DNA of 64,000 bases from Winogradskyella endarachnes. GTDB lineage: Bacteria > Bacteroidota > Bacteroidia > Flavobacteriales > Flavobacteriaceae. Positions 18,948 to 25,592 of the stretch are shown here, piece after piece. Each line of letters begins with the position of its first letter. The first letter of the stretch is position 1. The position numbers were made by a program, and so were the translations under genes. The notes below the pieces were generated by a model. That model worked only from the letters and a program-made list of their open reading frames with translations. It ran no database searches and had not been told where the DNA came from. The stretch lies in assembly GCF_009741275.1 (NCBI RefSeq), contig NZ_WOWS01000005.1, positions 1-64,000 on the forward strand. The letters are read 5' to 3'.

Positions 18948-19190
18948 TTACAGTTTTTGATTTATTTCTTCAGACTTATTTGGCTTATTAAATTTTACAT
19001 AGATAATATAACCCAGTGCAGCAACCAAAATATACGGAATAGCCATTAAAAACATAATGCCATCATTAATCCCTTCTGCTGCCGATTGGTTTTCGCCACT
19101 TTCTAAAACAGCTCTACACATAGCACATTGCGCATTGACGTGCATAGACACAACTAAAACAAATAGTAAAAAAAGTAGCTTTCGTTTCAT
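18948..19190 (-). CDS. Small single-pass membrane protein with CAMC motif, oxidase-assembly cluster
   Basis: With the start at 19190 (MKRKLLFLLFVLVVSMHVNA, a signal peptide) the product has 80 residues; a longer upstream frame has no plausible N-terminus and would overlap the previous gene. Mature residues begin QCAMCRAVLESGENQSAAE, then a hydrophobic helix (about 47-68) and a short Lys/Glu-rich tail. The CxxC just after the predicted cleavage site faces the periplasm. The start is two bases after the DUF420 gene's stop, so the two are almost certainly co-translated. A role in copper or haem handling during oxidase assembly is inferred from context only; no named family is recognised. Confidence 0.8.
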   Translation of the reverse strand: MKRKLLFLLFVLVVSMHVNAQCAMCRAVLESGENQSAAEGINDGIMFLMAIPYILVAALGYIIYVKFNKPNKSEEINQKL

Positions 19191-19192
19191 AA

Positions 19193-19738
19193 TTATATAT
19201 AATATGGAGATATCATTAAATAAACAATAACACCTGTTACAGCCACATATAACCACATTGGAAAGGTTATTTTTGCTATTTTTTTATGACGCTCTATATT
19301 ATTAGTAATTGCTTTTACATACGTTATTAAAACGAATGGAATAATAACAACTGATAATACAATGTGCGTAAACAAAATAAAATAGTAGATATATTTAATG
19401 GCACCTTCACCTCCAAATTTTGTAGTGTCACTCGTCATATGATAAGCAACATATAATACTAAAAAAAGAACAGAAAGTCCAATTGCTAATTTCATTAAGC
19501 CTTCATGCAACTTTATATTTCTATTTTTAATTGCCAATAAGGCTAAGATTAAAATTACAGCTGTTAAACCATTAGTGGTAGCATAGATTGGTGGTAAAGA
19601 TGTTAATGGTTCTACGTCAAAACCTAAACTTCGAAGATTGACACCAAATAAAGCAGCCACCGCAATAGGAATTACAACAGATAAGACTACAATCCACTTA
19701 TTATATTTCTTTTCTTTTTCTATATTAACTGAACTCAT
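19193..19738 (-). CDS. DUF420 (YozB-type) membrane protein
   Basis: The 181-residue protein has five hydrophobic segments (about 16-35, 50-68, 80-100, 118-142, 155-177) and conserved His residues in AYHMTSDTTKFGG and ILFTHIVLSVVIIP. This is the DUF420 family, commonly encoded beside sco and cytochrome oxidase genes. Related YozB/CtaM proteins of Gram-positive bacteria are needed for maturation of haem-copper oxidases, so an assembly role is likely. It starts two bases after the Sco stop codon and is followed at once by the CAMC mini-protein. Confidence 0.88.
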   Translation of the reverse strand: MSSVNIEKEKKYNKWIVVLSVVIPIAVAALFGVNLRSLGFDVEPLTSLPPIYATTNGLTAVILILALLAIKNRNIKLHEGLMKLAIGLSVLFLVLYVAYHMTSDTTKFGGEGAIKYIYYFILFTHIVLSVVIIPFVLITYVKAITNNIERHKKIAKITFPMWLYVAVTGVIVYLMISPYYI

Positions 19739-19740
19739 AA

Positions 19741-20508
19741 TTACTCCTTTAATAATTTAGCAATGTCTTCTTTTAAAATTGATATTTCTTGAGGAATTCC
19801 ATCTTCATCTACACCAGTAGCTTCGGGAATTAAACCGTTATAAAATATCATTGGATTTCCAAAATTATCTTGTCTAGATCTAATGTAACCTTCTTTATCA
19901 ATTAAGGCAAAGTTACCAGAATGTTCAAAACCGCCTTCTACTGTATCATCTTTAGCCGTATAAAGATTGAAACCTTGATTGGCTAATTTATAAATGGCGG
20001 CTTCATCTCCTGTCATAAAATGCCAATTAGGATTTGTGATCTCATATTTTTGGGCATATGCTTTTAATACTTCTGGTGTATCAATTTCTGGCGTAATAGT
20101 AAAGGAAGCAACCCCGAAATCTTTAAAGTCTTTGAATTCTTCCTGAACTTCCACCAGGTTTCTATTCATAATAGGACAAATTGTTGGACAGGTTGTAAAA
20201 AAGAATTCAACCACGTAAACTTTGCCCAAATAGTCTTCATTGGTAATTAGTTTTCCATCTTGGTTAGTAAAACTAAATGCTGGCACTTTTTTAGGTACTC
20301 CATTAATTTCTAAATAGGATAAATCACTTTTTTTGCCTTTATCTGCTTTATCTTCTACAGGAGAATTAGAAACAGTTTTACTTCTACTCTCTTCTCTAGT
20401 TATATCGTCTTTACTTACTCTATCAATTATTTTAGGAACAAACAAGATTCCAAAAATAAGTATGATAAACGCAATACCGACATAATAATAATTAGATTTT
20501 TTACTCAT
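19741..20508 (-). CDS. Sco1/SenC/PrrC copper chaperone for cytochrome oxidase
   Basis: The 255-residue protein has an N-terminal membrane anchor (about 7-25) and a thioredoxin-like periplasmic domain (about 75-250). The copper ligands are visible: the two Cys of TTCPTICPIMNRNL and the distal His in GGFEHSGNFALID. Sco proteins insert copper into the CuA site of oxidase subunit II, here CoxB. The gene overlaps the upstream Cys-free paralogue by eight bases and is two bases from the DUF420 gene. A polar insertion with Lys, Asp and Ser follows the anchor. Confidence 0.93.
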   Translation of the reverse strand: MSKKSNYYYVGIAFIILIFGILFVPKIIDRVSKDDITREESRSKTVSNSPVEDKADKGKKSDLSYLEINGVPKKVPAFSFTNQDGKLITNEDYLGKVYVVEFFFTTCPTICPIMNRNLVEVQEEFKDFKDFGVASFTITPEIDTPEVLKAYAQKYEITNPNWHFMTGDEAAIYKLANQGFNLYTAKDDTVEGGFEHSGNFALIDKEGYIRSRQDNFGNPMIFYNGLIPEATGVDEDGIPQEISILKEDIAKLLKE

Positions 20509-21220
20509 TGTTTTGTTTTATTTCTTTCTCTCTTCTTGAGTTTGAGTTATCAAATTTACCTTTTCTTTTCTGACGGTATTCCGTAAATAATATTCTTACA
20601 TCATCGCTCATCATATTCTTAATTTCAGCAACTTCAATGGTATTATAAGAATATACACTAAATGTAGGTTTATTTAATTCTATTTCTCGTTCTGAACGTC
20701 CGTCTATTCTACCACGTTGATTTAAATCTTTATCAATAATGAATACATTTGTAGATGATAAATCTGTAGTTAAATCTTTTTTTGATTTTAAAGAATTATA
20801 AAGCATTTTAATTTCGCCTTCTGTACCGAATGCATAATGCCAAAATTTTAAATCTTCGTAAGTATTAATTTCTTTTTTAAGTTCTTTTACTTCTTGTTCT
20901 GTACCTTCTGGCACCACAATAACAATTTGAAAATTTTTAAATCCTTTAAACTTATCGTAAACTAACTCTTTAAGGTTTGATGCAGCAACGGATTGCTTTA
21001 ATGGCGAATGGCCCAAAAAACCAAGCACCGTAATTTGGTTTTTTAACTGAATACTATCTAAGTTTTCTGAGGTAAAGTTTTCAATGTCAAGGACGTTCTT
21101 GTTTACGATATTTAAAGGCTCGTAATTATGTGTTGCAGGATATAGCATTAACAAAAAGGCCACAGGTAAAAAGAACAAAATCCCAAGAATTATATTACGT
21201 TTAACTTTGTTTGTTTTCAT
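20501..21220 (-). CDS. Membrane-anchored Sco/thioredoxin-fold-like protein lacking cysteines
   Basis: The 239-residue product has a membrane anchor (about 10-28) and a soluble domain whose strand-helix order resembles the next gene's Sco: ITVLGFLGHSPLKQSVAAS stands where Sco has its strand and CxxxC helix, and NVFIIDKDLNQRGRIDGR where Sco has its FALIDKEGYIRSR. There is no Cys in the whole protein, so it cannot bind copper or do thiol chemistry as Sco does. The tail is rich in Lys, Arg and Asn. The 8-base overlap with the sco gene implies a coupled function, perhaps as a structural partner. The homology is my inference from pattern. Confidence 0.75.
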   Translation of the reverse strand: MKTNKVKRNIILGILFFLPVAFLLMLYPATHNYEPLNIVNKNVLDIENFTSENLDSIQLKNQITVLGFLGHSPLKQSVAASNLKELVYDKFKGFKNFQIVIVVPEGTEQEVKELKKEINTYEDLKFWHYAFGTEGEIKMLYNSLKSKKDLTTDLSSTNVFIIDKDLNQRGRIDGRSEREIELNKPTFSVYSYNTIEVAEIKNMMSDDVRILFTEYRQKRKGKFDNSNSRREKEIKQNNE

Positions 21221-21279
21221 GTTATATATGCTAAAAATCTAATTATTACGGTCAATTTTTTCCGAATAATATAGCATTG

Positions 21280-21287
21280 CAAAAATA
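21280..21287 (-). promoter_or_regulatory. Possible -7 element for the sco-DUF420 cluster
   Basis: On the minus strand the sequence reads TATTTTTG, matching TAnnTTTG, about 60 bases before the start at 21220 and just past the oxidase subunit IV terminator. No good -33 element is seen and the sequence is AT-rich, so a chance match is possible. Confidence 0.35.
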
Positions 21288-21315
21288 AAAAAGGTGGTTT
21301 AGAAAAACCACCTTT
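21285..21315 (-). terminator. Intrinsic terminator after oxidase subunit IV gene
   Basis: AAAGGTGGTTT (21290-21300) pairs perfectly with AAACCACCTTT (21305-21315) around a four-base loop; on the minus strand the stem runs into TTTTTTATTTTT. It separates the oxidase structural genes from the sco cluster. Confidence 0.88.
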
Positions 21316-21364
21316 AAATTGTATTTAACACTACTAAAAAGTGTGATAAATATATTATATACTT

Positions 21365-21811
21365 TTAAAAATCTCTTTTGATTAACGCATCTTCAGCATT
21401 ATAAACACCAAACACATAACCTCCTTCTTGTAATAAGATAAAAATTATGTAACAGATTAAGAAAACACCTGTCCAAACTATCATTTTTCTAAAACTACCA
21501 GTTTCATCTCTTAGGTGCATAAAATCCCAAGCAATGTAGTAAGCCTTTACAATAGTTAATACAATGAAGATTAAATTTAAAGGTTTCATGTAAACAAAAG
21601 GTGACAAAATAATATTGCCTATTGTTGCAAAGAAACCACCTTCAAAAGGGGAAATCCAAGTATGCATAAATATTTCTGGCTTATAGATACCTAAAACTAC
21701 TTCTATCGCAGTTACAATAGAAAGGAATATTAATACACCCCAAATTTTACTTTTATTAGATTTAAACTTAACTAAACCTCTAAATATTTCTAATTTATGC
21801 TCGTGTGCCAT
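21365..21811 (-). CDS. Cytochrome c oxidase subunit IV family protein
   Basis: The 148-residue protein has three hydrophobic segments (about 24-44, 65-100, 112-133) with the conserved stretch KAYYIAWDFMHLRDE characteristic of prokaryotic oxidase subunit IV/CyoD-like proteins. This small subunit stabilises the haem-copper oxidase core in the inner membrane. It follows the second subunit III gene by about 100 bases and is followed by a strong terminator, so it ends the transcription unit that begins with haem O synthase. Confidence 0.88.
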   Translation of the reverse strand: MAHEHKLEIFRGLVKFKSNKSKIWGVLIFLSIVTAIEVVLGIYKPEIFMHTWISPFEGGFFATIGNIILSPFVYMKPLNLIFIVLTIVKAYYIAWDFMHLRDETGSFRKMIVWTGVFLICYIIFILLQEGGYVFGVYNAEDALIKRDF

Positions 21812-21915
21812 AATTTTATATAAATTTCATTTGTACCTAGTACTAATTAACTAGTACATATGTTATTCGCTATTAAATTGTTTTATTAAGCGATTAAAAA
21901 ATTATACTTATTCTA

Positions 21916-22914
21916 TTAAACTAAATAGAAGAATGTGAATACAAATACCCAAACTAAATCTACAAAGTGCCAGTATAATCCAACTTTTTCAACCATTTCA
22001 TAACTCCCTCTTCTTTCGTAAGTTCCTAAAATCACATTAAAAAATATGATAATATTAAGAACAACCCCTGAAAATACGTGGAATCCATGAAAACCTGTTA
22101 TAAAGAAAAAGAAATCCGCAAACAATGTAGTACCATATTCATTTACATGAAGATTTGCACCTTTAACTACCAGCTTCCCGTTCTCTTTAATTTGTTTTAA
22201 AGACTCTTCTCTAGACAAAACGGTTTTGTGTCCCTCATCATCTAACATTTGGTTACGCACCAAAATATCTTCATTAGCAGCTAAACCCGCATATATTTCA
22301 CTTACCGTATATGGAGGCAAAGTACCTTCATCTACAAACCACAGTCCATTTTTACGTTCGTGATCTACACGCTCTCCTGCCTGAACTATTGCTATATCAT
22401 CAATTGAAACACGTTTAAACTTAGTAACACCATCTTCGGTTACATTTTTACCAAACTGTAAAATGTTTCCACCATTAGTTTGCACTGCTCCATAATCTCC
22501 TTGAATAAAAGTTGCCCATTCCCATGCTTGTGAGCCCACAAATATTGCACCTCCTATAATAGTTAAAAACATATAGATGGTTACTTTAGCTTTATTCATG
22601 TTGTGACCTGCATCAACAGCTAATACCATTGTTACAGAAGACATAATAAGAATAAAGGTCATAAAGGCCACGTATATCATTGGCAATTCTTGCCCGTGTA
22701 AAAACGGAACGTGTGTAAACACTTCGTCTGCAATTGGCCATTCATTGATAAACTTAAACCTCGAAAAACCATATGCCGCCAAGAAACCTGAAAACGTTAA
22801 TGCATCAGATACAATGAAGAACCACATCATCATTTTTCCGTAACTTGCATTTAGTGGCTTATTACCACCTCCCCAAGTTTTTTCTTCTGTATCAGTAGCT
22901 ACTGTAGAATTCAT
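21916..22914 (-). CDS. Cytochrome c oxidase subunit III with large soluble insertion
   Basis: The 332-residue protein has the subunit III helices, including the last pair FADFFFFITGFHGFHVFSG and GLYWHFVDLVWVFVFTFFYLV. Between about residues 141 and 258 there is a hydrophilic insertion of some 115 residues (for example FVDEGTLPPYTVSEIYAG) not found in standard subunit III, which is about 200-260 long. Subunit III supports the catalytic core and its proton uptake. It follows a shorter subunit III-like gene by 37 bases, so the oxidase may contain two III-type subunits. The insertion is predicted to face one side of the membrane, probably as a docking surface. Confidence 0.92.
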   Translation of the reverse strand: MNSTVATDTEEKTWGGGNKPLNASYGKMMMWFFIVSDALTFSGFLAAYGFSRFKFINEWPIADEVFTHVPFLHGQELPMIYVAFMTFILIMSSVTMVLAVDAGHNMNKAKVTIYMFLTIIGGAIFVGSQAWEWATFIQGDYGAVQTNGGNILQFGKNVTEDGVTKFKRVSIDDIAIVQAGERVDHERKNGLWFVDEGTLPPYTVSEIYAGLAANEDILVRNQMLDDEGHKTVLSREESLKQIKENGKLVVKGANLHVNEYGTTLFADFFFFITGFHGFHVFSGVVLNIIIFFNVILGTYERRGSYEMVEKVGLYWHFVDLVWVFVFTFFYLV

Positions 22915-22951
22915 AGAATTTATTTAAATTTTAAAGATTGGACAAAAATAA

Positions 22952-23551
22952 TCAAATTATATATTTAAAAAAATATAAAAACAAAAAGAGCACAAGCCAA
23001 AGCATATCTACGAAATGCCAGAAATTTGCTGCTAGTTCAAAACCCAACATATTGTTGGCATTATACTTTTGTTTAAAATGATTATAAATTACGACAATTA
23101 AACATATTAGGCCAGCAATAACGTGCGCTATATGCAATACAGCGATAACATATATGTAAGACATTGTAATATTACTAGTAGGGCCAGCAAAGTGATAACC
23201 TGAAGCTATAATTTCTCCAAAACCAACAAATTGATTATAAACAAACCCAACTCCCAAAATCAAGGTTGCTAACAACCAGATAGTTACCATCTTTCTGTTA
23301 TTTTGTTTTAGGGCATTCTTTCCTAGTATAAAAGTAAAACTACTTAACAAAATAAGCACTAAACTTATTAAAAATGCTGGTGGTAATTGGTAATCTACCA
23401 ACCAATCTTCATTTAGTCGTTGTTTACTACTGACTATAAATGCACTTATTAAACCAGCAAAGGACATAATTAAAGAGCCAATGCCAAACCATAGCATCAT
23501 CTTTTTAGACCTTGCTGTTTTCTCTTGATCTGTTCCTTGTGTTAAATCCAT
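22952..23551 (-). CDS. Haem-copper oxidase subunit III family protein (short form)
   Basis: The 199-residue protein has five hydrophobic helices and the subunit III ending FELAANFWHFVDMLWLVLF. Length and sequence are those of the compact five-helix subunit III of caa3/bo3-type oxidases. It follows haem O synthase by about 90 bases and precedes the longer subunit III gene on the same strand. Which of the two is the true subunit III of the CoxAB core cannot be decided from sequence; both may be present in the ACIII-oxidase supercomplex. Confidence 0.92.
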   Translation of the reverse strand: MDLTQGTDQEKTARSKKMMLWFGIGSLIMSFAGLISAFIVSSKQRLNEDWLVDYQLPPAFLISLVLILLSSFTFILGKNALKQNNRKMVTIWLLATLILGVGFVYNQFVGFGEIIASGYHFAGPTSNITMSYIYVIAVLHIAHVIAGLICLIVVIYNHFKQKYNANNMLGFELAANFWHFVDMLWLVLFLFLYFFKYII

Positions 23552-23637
23552 CTATTTAATCTCTTATAATTCTTATTGAACTTTTTTAAAAAATTTAATC
23601 CTTGATTTATGGTTACGTAATCTACCATTAAACTTTA

Positions 23638-24540
23638 TCACAACACTAGTTTCAAATATTTATCTGCTACATATATAATTTGCAACAATGTAATGTAAAA
23701 CACGCTAGACAACATAAGTTGTTTTGCAGCTTTTATTGATCTTAACTTAAATAATCTTAACGCATAATTCAGCATAACTAAACCTAATAGAAATACTAGT
23801 ACAGCACCTACAATAGATAATTTTAAATCACCTGTAAAACCAAATACTGGTAATATAGATACAATAATAGTCCAAACACTATACATTATAATTTGTACTG
23901 CGGTCCCTTTATCTGGTTCTCCTGTAGGTAACATATAGAAACCTCCTTTTTTATAATCTTCATGCAAAAACCAACCGATAGACCAAAAATGAGGGAATTG
24001 CCAAAAAAATTGAATTGCAAACAACATACCTGGTTCAATACCAAAACTGTCTCTTGCAGCAACCCAACCTAACATAAATGGAATTGCGCCAGGCAACGCA
24101 CCAACAAATACAGATAAGGAAGTTTTAGTTTTTAAAGGGGTATAGACACTGGTATATAAAAATATTGAAATTGCGCCATACATAGCTGTTTTAGGGTTAA
24201 TAACGTATAAAGTAATTAATCCTAAAATTGTAAATGACGTGGCAATAATAAATGCAGTATTCACGCTCATTCTACCTGCAGGAATTGGCCTATTCTTAGT
24301 TCTTTCCATTAACGCATCTAAATCGCGCTCAATGATTTGATTGTATGCATTAGATGCACCAACCATAAAATAACCACCAATTGCCAATAAAAATAAAGCT
24401 GTAAAACTAATTGTTTCTGCTCCAAGAAAATAACCAGCTAAAGACGAAAACACAACACTTAAAGACAATCCCATTTTGGTGATTTCCTTAAAATCTGTTA
24501 CAACAGAAGCTGTTGATACCGATGATTTTGTGCTACTCAA
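23638..24540 (-). CDS. ctaB: Protoheme IX farnesyltransferase (haem O synthase)
   Basis: The 300-residue UbiA-family enzyme has about nine membrane helices. The prenyl-diphosphate-binding Asp motif NAYNQIIERDLDALMERTKN and the second loop NRPIPAGRM are intact, as is SVFVGALPGAIPFMLGWVAA. It transfers a farnesyl group to haem b to make haem O, the precursor of haem A in the oxidase encoded downstream. No ctaA (haem A synthase) is in this window. A clear promoter lies 34 bases upstream of the start, making this the first gene of the ctaB-coxIII-coxIII-coxIV unit. Confidence 0.96.
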   Translation of the reverse strand: MSSTKSSVSTASVVTDFKEITKMGLSLSVVFSSLAGYFLGAETISFTALFLLAIGGYFMVGASNAYNQIIERDLDALMERTKNRPIPAGRMSVNTAFIIATSFTILGLITLYVINPKTAMYGAISIFLYTSVYTPLKTKTSLSVFVGALPGAIPFMLGWVAARDSFGIEPGMLFAIQFFWQFPHFWSIGWFLHEDYKKGGFYMLPTGEPDKGTAVQIIMYSVWTIIVSILPVFGFTGDLKLSIVGAVLVFLLGLVMLNYALRLFKLRSIKAAKQLMLSSVFYITLLQIIYVADKYLKLVL

Positions 24541-24573
24541 ACTGTATAAATTTTATTCCTTTTAAAACGCGTG

Positions 24574-24604
24574 CAAAGATAGTTTGAAAATTGATTCTAA
24601 CCAA
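24574..24604 (-). promoter_or_regulatory. Bacteroidota-type promoter of ctaB
   Basis: On the minus strand a -33 TTGG (24601-24604) is followed after 19 bases by a -7 TATCTTTG (24574-24581). Spacing and both elements fit the RpoD consensus of this phylum; transcription would start near 24568. Confidence 0.75.
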
Positions 24605-24689
24605 CGTAATGCCTTAGTTTTAATTAATGAGTAGGTTTTACTGTAAGTTTTAGTATTTTTATAGGACCAAAGAAGCCTAAATCATCACC

Positions 24690-25592
24690 ATGACAATTAG
24701 AAATTACATTACAATTCTTTTAATATTTATTTCATCTACAATTATCTCCCAAAATAGATTTGATTCTGTTGAAATTAAATCTATAAAATTAACTGAACAC
24801 ACGTATATGCTTGAAGGCGCCGGAGGAAATATTGGAATTTCCATTGGAGAAGACGGCGTTTTTGTAATAGATGATCAGTTTGCTCCACTATCTGATAAAA
24901 TATTGGCAAGCATAAAAAAACTAAGTGATAAACCCATCAAATTTTTAGTAAATACGCATTTTCATGGTGATCATACTGGCGGAAATGAGAACCTTGCAAA
25001 AGCAGGAGCTACATTAATTGCACATGATAATGTAAGAAAACGTTTAACAGAAGTGCAAAAAGATGGTAGCAATAAACCAAAAGAAGCACTACCAGTAATA
25101 ACCTTTAATGATAAATTAAACATTTATATCAATGGAGAAAGTGTAGCTATTTTTCACACTGAAAATGCACATACAGATGGTGATGCTATATTGTATTTTA
25201 CCGAAAGCAATGTTTTACACACAGGAGATACGTATTTCAATAATCGCTATCCTTATATTGATTTAAATTCTGGAGGAAGTGTAGATGGTTATATTTCTGC
25301 AGTAAAACGTAGCTTAATGGTAATTAATGATGAAACAAAAATTATTCCTGGTCACGGTAAATTATCTAACAAACAAGAGTACAAAACATTTTTAACAATG
25401 CTAGAAAGTTTAAAATCTTCTATTCTAAAGGCAATTGATGAAGGTAAAACAGAAGACGATGTAAAAAACGACACTAGCATAACTAAAACTTATGATGATT
25501 TAGATTATGGAACAGGATTTATAAATAGTGAAAAAATAAGATTAACGTTTTACAGAAGTTTAAAAACAAAACAAAACGACTCTGAAGATTAA
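24690..25592 (+). CDS. Secreted metallo-beta-lactamase-fold hydrolase
   Basis: The 300-residue protein has a signal peptide (MTIRNYITILLIFISSTIIS). The MBL zinc motif HFHGDHTGGNE is followed by the third-site His (ENAHTDGDAI), the bridging Asp in LHTGDTYFNNRYP and the last His in IIPGHGKLSN. The layout suggests a two-zinc hydrolase exported to the periplasm. Substrate is unknown: the sequence is not that of a classic beta-lactamase, and periplasmic relatives include quinoprotein-relay-like and cyclase-like proteins. It is a single plus-strand gene between minus-strand units; its stop codon overlaps that of the convergent RemB-like gene. Confidence 0.88.
   Translation: MTIRNYITILLIFISSTIISQNRFDSVEIKSIKLTEHTYMLEGAGGNIGISIGEDGVFVIDDQFAPLSDKILASIKKLSDKPIKFLVNTHFHGDHTGGNENLAKAGATLIAHDNVRKRLTEVQKDGSNKPKEALPVITFNDKLNIYINGESVAIFHTENAHTDGDAILYFTESNVLHTGDTYFNNRYPYIDLNSGGSVDGYISAVKRSLMVINDETKIIPGHGKLSNKQEYKTFLTMLESLKSSILKAIDEGKTEDDVKNDTSITKTYDDLDYGTGFINSEKIRLTFYRSLKTKQNDSED

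Noticed and set aside
19191..19256. Longer N-terminus (22 residues, Cys-rich) for the CAMC mini-protein
   Set aside because: It overlaps the end of the DUF420 gene and hides the signal peptide; the start at 19190 is better.
24690..25592. The MBL-fold protein as a beta-lactamase resistance gene
   Set aside because: The zinc motif is general to the superfamily and the rest does not match a known beta-lactamase class closely enough to claim it.
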